Positions 11,540-24,300 of a DNA stretch of 64,000 bases are shown here, one piece after another (within the stretch, counting starts at the first letter, position 1; each line of letters begins with the position of its first letter). Source of the DNA: Rosa chinensis (lineage: Eukaryota > Streptophyta > Magnoliopsida > Rosales > Rosaceae); the NCBI RefSeq assembly GCF_002994745.2, contig NC_037092.1, positions 19,459,501 to 19,523,500 of the forward strand, written 5' to 3'. Below the pieces are notes generated by a model that worked only from the letters and a program-made list of their open reading frames with translations, was not told the origin of the DNA and searched no databases. The translations under genes and the position numbers were made by a program.

Positions 11540-13750
11540 CATACCCTAGCAGCTGCCTTAGTGAAAAACCCGTGTTTCCCTCCCTTAGCTAAAAATTTAG
11601 GCCACTCTCCCTCCCAAATTGCTCTCGGCCTCCCTCTGACTCAGTATCGCGCTCACCCTTAATCCCCCTCACCATCGCTCTCACCCTTAATCCCCCTCAC
11701 CCTCTCAACCTCATCGACCCTCTCAACCTCGCTCTCACCCTCTCAACCTCACTCTCATACAACAAGGCTCAGAATATAATTTGTAGAAGTAAGGAGAGAA
11801 ACGAAGAAGGAAGAGATCGGCAAACTAATTGCAGACTCACTCAGGCAACGATTAAAGCAGAGAGAAGACTCTAGTGCATGTGAAATAGGAGCAACTAGAG
11901 TTCGAGAAAGTTGTCAAAGGCGCAAATCAAGGTCCAATTTCAACGCTTTAATTATCCAATTTCTGAAATTTCCAATTGGGTTTCGCGATTTTGATTGTTA
12001 TTGAAAACCTAATTGCAGTTCTGTTCATTGCTTCTGGAGACGATGATACGATTAAGTGAAATTTGGTGGGCTTAACTCTCCTCTCCATTTTGCTGCAGCT
12101 AAAGGGCACAATGAGGTCGTTTTGGGTTTTCTTTTTTTCTTTTTCTGGGTTTGCTTCCCATTTGAAATTGATGACCGTTTGGTTTTTCTGATTTTGGTTC
12201 TTTTCTAGCTTTGATTCAGATTATTTCATTGCTTTTGGAGAATGGAGCTGATGTCAACTCCAGAAATTACTGTGGGCAGGTATGATACTTGGTGCTGTCC
12301 TAGTCTAATTGTGAGTTTGTTTATTTGATTTTGAGCATTCCAGTCTCTGTTTGAGTTAATTCTGAGATGTTGGTAGTTAGAAAGATTGTAACTTTGTGTG
12401 GTTTGATGTATAAATTGGGACCTGGAGTTGAAAATTGAAGATCATGATGGGATAATTGAGCTTATTATTTGATTGCAAACAAACTTTCCACATTTTATCT
12501 TGAATTTATTTTCTTTAGTTCTATAATACAGTTGCATAATTGTAATGATGGGGCATAATTGTAATACGTGGGTATGTCAAGGCCATGATAATTGTATTTG
12601 AACTTAATTCTTACTGGACCTAAGGCTTTTGTGTGGACTCATTTTTAGAATTAAGGTTGCTACAACATTTATAATTTCCTGACAACAGAACACAAAATCT
12701 TTGATCCTAAGCTTGTAGCCTTTGTGATTTACAGTCCAAATGTACTAGTTTCATAGTTTAGTCACTCATTAGTTTGATATTGGATATTCAGTAATTTAGA
12801 TATTTACTATTATCAATTTAGCCTAAAGTGGTAACATGAGAGAAAGAAGCTAGTGAAAACAGCAAGTTACAGGCTAACATGGCAAGCAATATTCCTAGTT
12901 CTCTTTCTAAAGCTTTTACAACTTTTGCTTCCTCTGGTTTGTGTGCTTTGGTATCTAGCATTTATTTTGTTGGGGACCTAGAATTTACACTTGGTCCGTT
13001 GGGTGTAATATGTTAAGGATGATATGTGATGTATTGGTTATAAAGTTTAGTTTGGCCTTTTCTATAGCAAATTGAAATTGCAAGTTTGCTTTTAGACTGG
13101 TGTTCATAATGCAGCCAAGTAGTTTTGCAAAAAATAAAAAATCCAAAAAAAATAAAATAAATAAATACCTGTTGTTGTGTCTGTGATTGTGTATATTACG
13201 TTTGGCATGAGATTTTAATATTCTCATATCCCACTCATGCTAGAGTTGTTTTTTAATAGTTCATCTATTACTCTTGATAGGGAAGGTTGGTTGGTATATA
13301 AAGATATTAGGGTTGAAGAAGGTCAGCTGGTGTTGCTGGGCTGAATTAAGCTTGCTTTCCTTAAGGTATGTCTCTTTGTTTCTTCTTTGAACATGACCTT
13401 ATAAATTGGACTCATGCCTTGTAGTTTGCTGCTTGTGTTTGTGAGTTATGTGATGTATATATGCCTTGTGGTTTGCTGGTTGTGCTTTTGAGTTATGTGA
13501 TGTATATATGCCACACATTAATGCTTAGGGATGTTAATTCTATAAATGGTTTACATTTGGACAGTGGGAGATAATATGTTTTATTCTGCTAATTAATGCA
13601 AGTTCTTTATGTTTTTCTGGAATATGAAAACATACTTAGAAGCTGTTACATCTGATTTGAATTGGCTTCCTTCTTTTAAAGTAGCTGCATTGTGTTGATA
13701 CATAGGACAATGCTTTTCTAAGTTGTTTGAACTTGAATATATTTTGTTTT
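11540..13750 (+). promoter_or_regulatory. CACTA leader and likely promoter/intron region
   Basis: A CT-rich stretch at 11560-11770 contains two near copies of a unit beginning GCTCTCACCCTTAATCCCC, which is typical of a plant 5' UTR. The rest to 13750 is A/T-rich with GT...AG candidates and looks like leader and intron sequence before the transposase ATG. I see no other coding segment. Confidence 0.5.
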
Positions 13751-13754
13751 TAGA

Positions 13755-16700
13755 ATGGATAAGTCTTGGATGCATGCTGATAGAAGATCACACACATATC
13801 AGCTAGGTGTTGAGGAATTTCTTAGGTTTGATGTAGAGAATGTTACTGATGTAAATAATATCAGTTGTCCCTGTGCAAAATGTGGGAGCATAGATGGGAT
13901 GTTTTCGGCTAGGGTCATAAAAGATCATTTATATTTTAATGGTGTAGATGAGAGTTACAAAGATTGAGTATGGCAAGGGGAACCATCTAGGGCAACGGTG
14001 AATGCTAATGAAGAGGTATCCGAAGCCACTGTAAATATGGTAGAAGATGGAGATGCAGCAGATAATATAGGGTTGGGAGATCAGGGAGAAAAGGGAGCTA
14101 GTGAGGATGAGAAGTATTACGTAGAATCGAATGATTTCATGAGATTAGTCGAGGATGGAGATAAAGCTTTGTGTCCCGGTTGTACCAAGTACACAAAATT
14201 AAATGCACTTGTACAAACTTTTAACCTTAAAGCAAAACATGGAATGTCCGATGTGTGTTATTCTGACATGTTGATCATGATCGGAATGTTTCTCCCTGAA
14301 GGTAATGAGATACCTGGTTTGCATTATGAGGCCAAGAAGTCTTTGGCTACATTAGGAATGGACTATAAAAAGATTCATGCATGTCCTAATGACTGCATTT
14401 TATACAGAGGACAATATGCTGATGTTACTAGTTGTCCTACATGTGGGGAGTCAAGGTGGAAATTAGGCAAAGATAACATCGAGAAGCAAGGGGTACCCGG
14501 GAAGGTGTTGTGGTATTTTCCCCCAATCCCACGTTTCAAACGCATGTTTCAATCTACAAAAACTTCTAAAAACCTAACTTGGCATGCGAATGAAAGGAGG
14601 AAGGATGAGTTTATGCGTCATCTGGCTGTTGCCCCCACTTGGAATTTAGTGGACCAAAAATGGCCAGAATTCGCTAATGACCCTAGGAACCTCAGACTTG
14701 CACTTTCATCTGATGGTTTAATCCTCACAGCTCTTTGAGTAGTAGATATTCATGTTGGCTAGTTATACTAGTTACGTATAACCTTCCTCCATGGCTATGT
14801 ATGAAAAGGAAGTTTATGATGTTAACATTATTGATTTCTGGACCTAAGCAACCCGGAAATGACATTGATGTGTAATTGCAGCCTTTAATTGATGATTTAA
14901 AAGCTTTGTGGGATGGGATAGATGGAGTGTATGATGCATTTAGAGGAGAGTACTTTAAACTGAAAGTTGTTTTATTTTGGACAATTAATGATTTTTCCGC
15001 TTATGGGAACTTATCGGGCAGTGTTATTAAGGGATACAATGGTTGTCCTATCTATTGTAGAACACTAAACCACATCGACTATGTCATGGACAGAAAATGG
15101 GCCATATTGGTCACAGGAGATGGTTACCGCGCCATCATCCTTATCGAAGGTTGACTAAGGAGTTCAATAACCTATAAGAGTTCGAAACTGCCCCAGAACC
15201 TTTAAGTGGAGAAGAGGTCTTGAAAAAGGTTGAGGGCATGAACTGGCCTTTCAGTAAAAAGAACCCTCCTCCAATGTATAAAGGTTTGGAAGATCAACCC
15301 AGACCTTGTTGGAAGAAGAAGTCCATATTCTTTGAACTTGAATATTGGAAATTTCTTCCGGTTCGACATAATCTCGATGTCATACACATTGAGAAGAATG
15401 TATGTGATAGTATTATCGGTACATTATTCAACATTCCTGAGAAAACAAAAGATGGAGTCGCTACTAGGTTGGATATGGTCGATATAGGCATAAGGACTGG
15501 TTTGGGACCAACAGCAGGGCCAAAAAAGACAAATTGCCTTTGGCAAGTTGGAATCTACTGTTAGAAGAGAAGATAGCAATGTGCATGTCTTTTTTCAACA
15601 TGAAGGGGTCTTACGGTATTTCATCAAATATAAGGAACCTTGTTTCCTTAGATGACCTACGGCTAGTTGGTCTAAAATCACATGACTGTCATATGGTGAT
15701 GCAGCAACTATTGCCAATTACGATATGTTCAAGTTTAGAGAAACCTGTCCGGTTTGCAATCATTCGGTTTTGTCTCTTCTTTAAGGCGATATGCAGTAAA
15801 GTGATAGATGTTAGAGAGCTAAAGAAAATGCAAGAAGATCTAGTTCTGATAGTTTGTGAGCTTGAGAAGTACTTTCCACCTTCCTTCTTTGATATCATGA
15901 TTCATCTCACAGTTTATCTCGTTAGAGAAGTAGAGCTTTGTGGACCAGTATTCTTTACGTGGATGTACCCTTTTCAAAGGTACATGAAAACCCTTAAAGG
16001 GTATGTAAGAAATCGAAACCATCCAGAGGGTTGCATTGCCGAGTCATATATTGCTGAAGAAGCAGTGGAATTTGAATCAGAACGTATGCTTTCTGGTAAG
16101 AATATAGTTGGCATCCCATAAGTAGGCATGTTTAATGAAAGCTGCAGTAAACCCTTATCTGGTGCTACTGTTGTGTCCATCTATGGGAAGGAGTTGGAGC
16201 AAGCACATCTCTGCGTATTACAGAATACAGAGGAAGCAAGACCATACTTCAAGTAAGTTTGTGTTACAATTTTGATCTAATGTTTATAGTTTGTTTGTTC
16301 AGTTATTTATGTTAATATGTACTAATCACATATCTTATTTTTGTAGTGAACATATGGAGATTTTGAAGCATACCTATCCTAGGTTCAAAAAAAATGAGAA
16401 TTGGCTGACCAATAAGCAAAATCAAACTTTTGCTGCATGGATAAAGGACAAGGTAAGTAACAAAAGTACCATTTAGTTGAATGTGATTTTCATCAATTAT
16501 TATTTTTTGAATAATAGGCTGTGCAGTAATTTATTTATGTGTTTTCATAGGTTCTTCAAGAATTGGGCGATCCTAATAATGATATTTTTGAAACTTTAAG
16601 GTGGATTGCTGATGGAGCAAATCCAGATGTACCCACATTTTCTAGTTACATGGTTAATGGGGTTCATTTCAATACCAAGGAACGTGATGATGTTAGACAA

Positions 16701-17240
16701 GTGCAGAATAGCGGTGTTCATTTACATGCTCGTGCTTTACAAGTGGCTAGTGCGAGGGAAAGAAACCTGAAACTAGATGATATGCAATTTTATGGAGTGA
16801 TTACAGCTATATGGGAGATGGACTATCAAAAGTTTTGAATCCCTTTGTTCAAGTGCGATTGGGTTGAAAATGCCAAGGGCATAGCAGTAGATGAGTTTGG
16901 GTTTACGTTGGTAAACTTGAATATGATAGGTCATGTGGCTGATCCTTTTGTCTTAGGTAAGTATGTGAAACAAGTATGGTATGTAGATGACCCTCTTGAT
17001 GATGATTGGTTAGTCATTATAACATGTCCTGATAGAGATTATGCCCATGAACATGATGAAGAAGAAGAGCTTGGAAATCTGGAAGTCGAGCAGCAACCAT
17101 TTATAGCAACAATGCCAGCAATTGAGACATGTGACAATACACTCGATGTTCAGCAGATCCACTACATGCGGAAGGGAATGAAGGGATATGGGTTGATAGA
17201 TGAAGTAGTGAATTTAGGGTCTATTTCTATAGGAACTTAA
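13755..17240 (+). pseudogene. CACTA TNP2-type transposase (broken)
   Basis: The En/Spm TNPD/TNP2 transposase cuts and joins the element ends. The N-terminus MDKSWMHADRRSHTYQLGVE...CPCAKC is the transposase-associated domain; a TGA at 13965 follows YKD. The TNP2 core follows (FMRLVEDGDKALCPGCTKYT, CPNDCILYRGQY, CPTCGESRW, PPIPRFKRMF, LTWHANERRKDEFMRH). A frameshift near 14718 breaks SDG, a TAA lies at about 14874, and more shifts follow near 15120 and 15530. After introns comes a DUF4216-like end (FYGVITAIWEMDY, then FKCDWV), interrupted by TGA near 16836. At least three introns seem present. It cannot encode a full protein. Confidence 0.88.
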
Positions 17241-17426
17241 TTCTTTTGCAAATTTGTCTTTGTATTGTTATGATTTTCATGATCAATTATAATGCTTTGA
17301 TGTTTGAATTCTCATTTACTTATCGCAGCACTTTAATGTATGGACTGCTAATTGTTTTATTTTTGCTTGATATCTTTGAAATATTAGAAGTAAAAAGCTG
17401 AATGTATTTGGTTTGTGTTTGCAGAT

Positions 17427-20400
17427 AATGGCACCTTCGACACGAAAAGCTTCCTCTCAAGCACTAGCAATGGCAAAAAGAATGAGGGAAATCCAGCTGA
17501 GAAGGACAAGCAAATCTACTAATACTAAGCAATCAAATGGATCATCATCAAGGGGAACAAAGGCTTAAAAAAAAACTGCATCAAAGTTGTCATTGAAACG
17601 ACGAAGTAAATCTTCAACAATTGCAAGAAGATCAGGACTAAGATTGCTTAAACGAGACTGTGTAACAATGTGTAGCATTGTTAGGCGGAAAATTATTGGA
17701 AAGAGAATGACGGTACAGTTTAACCTGAAAGGGCAACCCATAGGAAAAGCCGGAAAAGAGATGCAGTCATATATTAGAGTTTTAGCTCGCAAGAAGATTC
17801 CAATCTCGATACCATCATGGAAAGATGTGTTAATGGAAGACAAAAACAAAATATGGGAAGGCATAAAGGTATAAGATCTGGCTTTCTTTGTTCTTTTGGT
17901 TTTTGTTATGTTGAATATCATATATGCATGCTAAAAGGTTCATGTGCTTATATGTTGATTTCTGCTGTATGTAGTTGGCATTTTTGTTGTATCTGGAGCA
18001 TAAACAGATGGTGTTAACCTCAGCAGGAGCAAAATGGAGAGAATTCAAGAGCCATTTGACCACCCGCTACATTCTCCCATATAGAGATAACCTAGAAGCA
18101 ATCGAGTCTCATTTGGAAGACTATCTTTTCATTAATCAACTTGACTGGGAGATTTTTGTAAAAGATGGGCTATCTGACAAATTCTTGGTAAGATAACTAA
18201 TAACTTGTGTCTACATGTATTGTTTCTTTGCATTAATAGTTTGAAGTTAAGCATGCACTGAAATGATTATGTTATATAGGAACTGCATGAGAAACAAAAA
18301 GGAAAAAGGGCTTTAAATAAGTATCCTCATCGGATGTCTCGTAAAGGATATGCTGGATTGGAGGAAGAATTGGTAAGCATTGAACTTTAATTTTCTAGGT
18401 TTTAGCACATCTGATTTGTATATGTAAATGTAGATTGGTTTGCATATTGACTTAATTAATTTCTGTAGTCTGTAACAATGGAAGAATCTTATCTTGATCG
18501 TGCAACGATGTGGATCAAAGCACGTCAAGATACGAATGGTAGTTTTAAATATCCTTCAATAGAGGAGAAGGCACAAAAAATTGTAAGTTTTCACTTGATT
18601 TATCACAGCATTTTTAATGTAACTTTACAACATCAATACCTCTATCTATCTATCCCTCACTCACAGATAATATGTTTTAGGCTGATTTGAAGAAAAAAGA
18701 GGCTAAGGGAGAGTTAAGCACTTGTGGTGCAGTTGATGTGCTGACTTTGGCATTAGGGAATCCAGAACATGCTAGAAAAATAAGAGGAGTAGGAGCAAAT
18801 GTGAAGCAAGCTACATACTTCCACCTCCCTAAACGCCAAAAGGAAAGTGTTGAAGCAACTGTGAGGTTGAGCATTCAGAAGATAATGGAACAAGAGAGGG
18901 AGAAAATATTGGCAAAAGAACGGGCTATTTGGGAGGAGAGGCTTAGGGAGATAGAAGCAAAGCTCAACGGGAAGGTTGTGGAAAATGATTCCCCCAAAGT
19001 TTCCACTGTTGACAAGCAAGTTGGTTCTGGACAAGGAAGTTGTTCAAATCTGCTAGATAAGAGTGTCAAGTGTAATGAAAACTTGATTAATAGCAATGTC
19101 AGAAAATCTTTGAATTTAGAGCATGTGGAGCATGTTCAGCATGTTGAGGGTTATGGGAAAGATGTGAATACTGTTGATGAAGTCAACTTGAAAGCAGAAG
19201 AGAAGAATGAGCAAAATGTAGAAGTACCAGTGGTTGAAGATTTGGAGATCCAAAAGGGTGAATGTCAGGTAATTCCCACAGTTTCTACATTGAAATGATT
19301 ATGGTTTTTGAGGTAAATTGTGTGTTTTGTTGCTTATAAACTGAAACATATTATTAAACATTGGAAATCTTTTAGCGTCTCACGTTGACATATATATTCT
19401 GCCATTTTTTAGGCACAGTCAATTGGGAAACAGTGTAAATTGGCTTTAGGTTCAATTGATAATGTTGTAGCAGTTGCAACAATTGTAGAAGTCAATGAGG
19501 AGTGCAAAAGCCAGCTGATCCATGGTGTTCCGTTGGGTGAGTGGAACATGCGTGTGTCAATTCTATGCTCGGTAGTGGATTCAGCTTTGCTTCCATTCCC
19601 AATCAAAGATGAAATCTTGACTGTTTGTGATGCTATTGGGACATATGTAGCTTGGCCTAAAGACTTGATAATTTTTCCGACAGATAAGGTAACAAATGAT
19701 AGTCCTAATAATGCTTTTAACTTCATTTAAATGTACGTTAACTCTATTAAAGAACATGGTATTAGCAGGCCATTATTTTTACCATTTATTTTTTTCATAA
19801 CTAGATGGCAGCAAAGAGTACAACAATGAAGAAGAGAAAAATGGCAGAAGAAAATGATGATGATGATGAGGAAGATCTGGACATTGATTCATTGCCACCA
19901 AATATCCCTGCATCCCTTAAAATGGTATGCATGTGGGGTCAAAGAAACGCTTAAAAATTGGAAGAACATTGTCTACAGCTTTGATGAAAAGATTTTCGGA
20001 CATCCGTTCAAAACTTTTGTTACTAAGAACGATTTTTATAACTTTACCACCATGAAGGAAGTATCGGGTAGTTGCATATCCATCTATATGAGGTAATCTC
20101 CTTCTCTCAGATTTAGTTGGAATTTAAGTAGATTGTGACACAAAATGGTTTAAAATTTGCATTCTTTGATTTGTAGCTACCTGCATGGTGTGTTGAAAAA
20201 ATCAAAGATGGTCGATATGGTCGGATTTGTTAGCCCCACAGATATTGGCGCCATTGGCTGTGGCAATCCAATTGAATGTTCTCGTGCAATAGCTGATAGG
20301 CTGAGAGAAGGAAAGCGTGGCCAGATTTTCTTCTTGCCATATAACTCAAGGTATGTGATATTGATACAATATGCATTCTGACATTAATTTGCTGCCTGCC

Positions 20401-21340
20401 ATCTGATATTGAATGTGAATGTTATTGTTTTCTGCTTTGCAAGTTGTCATTGGATGCTGACTGTGATAAACGTTGAAGAAGACACTGTCTACTTCATAGA
20501 TCCATTAAAGAGAATATTGATTACCGGAGAGTGGAAGAACATTGTGGACAAGTAAGTGGTTGTTTTTCTGTACAAGTAAGTTTTGCATAATGTTTTTAGC
20601 TGCATATATTCTGATCTTTAACACAAATTTTCTGTTAATATTAAAGCGACATCAAAATATATAATGCTCATATCAAAAGGCAAGGTCGAAAAACAACTAC
20701 CTGGAAAAACTGTGCGGTATGTTTTATTAAACATTATTTTATTAATTTTGAATTGTTCATCTATATATATTGAGGACTATTTCCTCTATTTATACAACTA
20801 AAGCAACTATGCAGTTCTTATGTACCGCTTTTACTGTGTTTCCTCATTCATCTCACAGGTTTCCTCTTATACTGTTTTTAGGGTATTCCGGAGCAACATA
20901 GTGACAAAGACTATGGCTATTTCATAATGAGATATGTGAAGGACATAGCGGAGGATAAGAACTTAGATTTTTTCAGCAAGGTAACTAAAACTGTGTGTTT
21001 AATTATTGCTTAATGCATTAGATTGGACTATTGTCATATGGTATTGTGGATTTTTCACCAACTTAAACTGGTTTGCTGGAATAATGTCATCTGATATTGC
21101 TCTCTGAAAATATGCCACATGAAATTGTGGTTGCTAGATAGCTTAAGTGTTTTGGACTACTTTTCATGTTTTGATCAGTTCATATATTTTGGATAGTTTT
21201 CTCAATACTAAGTGCAACCCAATTTATTTTAGTGGGAGAGAAGAGGAAAGGCAGCATATACGCAGCAACATATTGATGCAGTCAGAACAGAGTAGGCCAA
21301 ATTTTTTGTTAAAACAGATATGTAACCAGTATCGCATCTA
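17427..21340 (+). pseudogene. CACTA second protein: DUF8039 region plus Ulp1-like cysteine protease (broken)
   Basis: A multi-exon gene starting MAPSTRKASSQ at 17427. A basic N-terminus (TAA near 17566) is followed by a plant transposon protein region (KHQMVLTSAGAKWREFK, then a lysine/glutamate-rich coiled coil near 18860-18970). Next is a DUF8039-like domain (LALGSIDNVVAVATIVE, IHGVPLGEWNMRVSIL, DAIGTYVAWPKDLIIFP at 19437-19680). A Ulp1/SENP-type C48 domain lies at about 20200-20990, with His in SCHWMLTVIN, Asp in FIDPL, and DYGYFIMRY where DCGYF is expected. The catalytic Cys position is therefore Tyr. Plant CACTA and Mutator-like elements are known to carry such Ulp1 domains. Stops and the lost Cys argue against function. 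Confidence 0.8.
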
Positions 21341-21589
21341 GCTGGTTAACACATGGGTTTAGGGACTTATTTTGGTAACCTTAATATATGATAGACTTGC
21401 TATATTGAGGTTGCTTTTGGTTTGGATTGCTGTACGATCTGGATATGAATTTGCACTTTTGTAAATTTGTTGAATATGGCAATGTATGAAACAGATAACA
21501 GTAATCTATGACAATGTGGTATTTTGGATATGTTTTGGACATGAAATTTCATATTTGCAATGAATTGAGCAAAGCCAATTCAAACGTCA

Positions 21590-22475
21590 AATATAGGTCA
21601 AGTTTCTATTATCTGAGATTCACTCAGACAACACATACTTAACGCAGCAAATAAGTCATGTTGTCTGAACATGCATTCAAACAACAGATATAACAAAACC
21701 CATGTTGTCTGAACTTACATTCACACAACGGATACAACAAAACCCATGTTGTCTGAACTTTCATTCACACAACAGATATATCAAAAGTCAAGTTGTCTTA
21801 ACATCGAATCACACAACAGATATAACAAAACCAATGTCGTCTGAGAACATTTCACTCATCAGATATAACAAGAAACTGTTGAATGAGGTTCATAAAATGC
21901 AACTGAAAAAATAAAATGTGTCGTCTGAGTGTTCTATGAGATGACATATTCTATTTTGGCACCGTTATTGTTAATGCATCTGGTACAACTGAGAAAAATG
22001 ACACTGTTGTCCAAGATGCACTCGGGACCATAGAGTCTTAAACATTCTGATGTCTGAGTTTCACTAAACACAACAGAAACAAAATTGGCACTTGTTGGAG
22101 ATTCATTTCAGACAACAGAGGTATCCCAACAGTGTGGTCTGAAATATCTCACAGACATCATGTAGTCATGTTCCTGTCGTCTGAGATTCATTATGCACAA
22201 CATAGTTCTCTTAAAAGTGTTGGGGTAATATAATGTTTCTCAACAATCATTAAACGAACTGTTGTCTGAATGTCTAACAGACAAAAGTTTATCCAAATCA
22301 AAATAGTTTGGTAATTTTTAGACGACAGTTTTGAGCTTATATATGTCGTCTGAGTGTAACACAGACAATAGTTTTGAACTGTCATCTGAACGAAGTCAAT
22401 CAGACATGCAACAGCACATTTTTCACTCAGACAACAGTTCCGGAACTGTCGTTTGATTAACTTTGTGGTGTAGTG
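21590..22475. repeat. 3' subterminal repeat array of CACTA element
   Basis: About 900 bp contain more than a dozen copies of words like TTGTCTGAAC, CACACAACAGATATAAC and AACAGT. In part (21650-21840) they form a roughly 55-60 bp tandem unit. The array ends in the right terminus at 22475. Confidence 0.9.
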
Positions 22476-22478
22476 TTA

Positions 22479-22592
22479 GGTAGTAAATAGATTCCTGACT
22501 TGTAGGAACATTTTGTAATCACACTTGTATAAAGGATATGATTCTATGTTAATGAAATTATCACTTCAGTCCATCGATTTCTCCTTCTTTTA
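22479..22592 (+). repeat. 3' LTR of copia element, right part
   Basis: Continues the 3' LTR exactly where 11306 left off and ends TTCTTTTA. The canonical terminal CA has become TA. Confidence 0.95.
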
Positions 22593-23777
22593 GAAAATTA
22601 TTCATTATTAAAATTGTGTGTGCATGTGAGTAACTGAGTAGCATATGTAATAGCCAAGAAGGTCATTGTGCTCTATGGTGAAGTTGAAGTCTAGAAAATG
22701 CCTCCAATAACCTTTCTTCTGTCCACAAGAGAAGCTAATGAAGCATCAACCCAATGAGACTGATGATCAAGAGATATCTACCCAGCCACATGGCAGTACA
22801 GATACTGCATTCATGGTACAAGGGTAATGTATATGTAGTGCCTATTTAATCTTGTACAGTCCCATAAAAAGATCCGGATCTACCGTAACAGATACTACTC
22901 AAGGCTCTATGTGTTGAAAATCATATAGTCACGGTAAGAGGAAGTTTATCAAAGCAGTGCTTATATTCAGTAAGCATACATAGAAGTTCAATTGCAAACA
23001 TATTTAACACATAAATAGCTACTGATTCTAGCTAAAGTGGAAGCATACCTTTTAGTCTTTTACTTGATAGGAGTAAAGTTTAAAGTGAAGAAAAGAGATC
23101 ATATCTCTGACTGGGTTCCTTTTGATTTCAACTACTCACTGATCTTCACAGCATTGTCCTGGATTCGATCTTGTGATCAGCACTCTTCAATAGTATACCA
23201 CTCCAAACATGGTGGAGAGTTTGCACTATGACCATTTCAGCTGATATCAAGAACTAGCAATATCTTCACAACACCTCTACAAAGTATTGCAATGTATATA
23301 AGACCACACCCTCATTCGCTTATTTGCATCTCCATCCTCCTCGGATAACACAATCACCGTATATTCAGAATAAACCAGAGCTTGTTGATGACCGTCTGCG
23401 ACAAAGCGCACACCATATGTAATTCCTGGCATGACAACCCACCTTTTCAATCTAAGATGAGAATAAGAAGGGAGAAACATCGCTCGTCTGAATTTTATGC
23501 TCGACCGAGCTGGTTATCACTCTTGGGACACTTATCTTCAACTTTCTTTTGGCATTTTACACAATACAATAGCATAAAGAAAATCCCTCCTCCATACTCA
23601 ACTAAAACCACTGCTTATCTTTTGCCATTGTAAATTTGTTATAACGGTTCTCAAAAGCACACCCGATTAATCTCATTATTTTGTTCTGCTTCCACTGCGA
23701 AAAGTACTCTGCATAGACAGAGAAATCCTTAAGAACCCGATCAGCTTAGGGAAGCCTGAAGCTAATACTATCTTGGA
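22593..23777. repeat. Duplicated block, copy 1, distal part
   Basis: Matches copy 2 at 35639-35739, 36071-36364 and 50927-51669. The start (to about 22740) includes the C-terminal remnant of the LRK10-like pseudogene. The match ends abruptly after GACATGGGG at 23777 (51669 in copy 2), a breakpoint of the duplication or of a later rearrangement. I see no intact gene. Confidence 0.75.
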
Positions 23778-24264
23778 CATGGGGTGGGGACATAGACCAA
23801 AACCCCAAGAGAAGACAGTTACAGGTACCACGAGTCGATAGGAGCTCAAATATAACCGCAATACTCCAATTTTCAAGGCTACTTAGGCCAAATTTACCCG
23901 AGATTCTCAGTAAAATCTCGTAATCAACAGCATAAGAGACTCCATTCTCTTCGACAACGTGTCTCAGAAATGCCAAGACCACGTGCAAGGATCACATGTC
24001 AGCATATTGACAACAAGAATAAACCAAACATAAACCTAATCGTCCCCGGGTATGACACCATAACCATGGCACCACAAAATAAACCAACCCCAGCTCAAGA
24101 CAGTGGGGACTTATTAACCCTAACAAAAACAAAAACCCCAATAAAGAATAAGTACCAGCCGCAGCTCTCTCCTACCTTTCCCTAAAGCTCCTACACCGGC
24201 CTAAGAGCAATCATCAGATAACTAAGAATTGCCCAGCTGATCTTCTCATCTCCAGGTCACCGCG
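23778..24264. other. Unassigned junction sequence
   Basis: This lies between the end of the duplicated block and the first bases that match retroelement B. It has no recognisable coding motif on either strand. It may be more of element A's interior or unrelated filler from a deletion event. Confidence 0.3.
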
Positions 24265-24290
24265 TGCATTCTCACTTCCACCAAGTACCG

Positions 24291-24300
24291 GTATTTATAG
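24291..24300 (-). promoter_or_regulatory. Conserved TATA motif in retroelement spacer (A copy)
   Basis: CTATAAATAC on the minus strand lies inside about 100 bp conserved with element B at about 40980-41095, outside any LTR. It is positioned downstream of the antisense PMD gene and points the same way. Conservation fades just past it. Confidence 0.45.

Larger units (their letters stand above)
11307..22475 (+). mobile_element. CACTA (En/Spm) DNA transposon, 11.2 kb
   Basis: The ends are CACTACTAG... and ...GGTGTAGTG, flanked by a perfect 3-bp target duplication tta (11304-11306 and 22476-22478). It sits inside the copia 3' LTR, which resumes exactly at 22479. Both ends hold many short inverted subterminal repeats of the form cagacaaca / tgtcgtctga, the usual transposase-binding arrays of this superfamily. 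It carries two plus-strand protein regions: a TNP2 transposase and a DUF8039/Ulp1-like protein, both broken. Confidence 0.95.
6674..22592 (+). mobile_element. Ty1/copia LTR retrotransposon, split by a CACTA element
   Basis: LTRs begin TGTAAGG. The 5' LTR ends TTCTTTCA; the 3' LTR ends with CA changed to TA. A perfect 5-bp target duplication gaaaa flanks the element (6669-6673 and 22593-22597). The primer site matches the initiator Met tRNA type, and a polypurine tract precedes the 3' LTR. Without the nested CACTA element and its TSD it is about 4.75 kb, a normal copia size less part of the integrase. The domain order protease, integrase, RT, RNase H is copia. Many stops make it non-autonomous. 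The same site is empty in copy 2 (about 35629), which dates the insertion after the duplication. Confidence 0.95.

Noticed and set aside
21640..22470. CRISPR-like regular repeats
   Set aside because: They are inverted subterminal repeats of a plant CACTA element, irregular and without spacers of set length.
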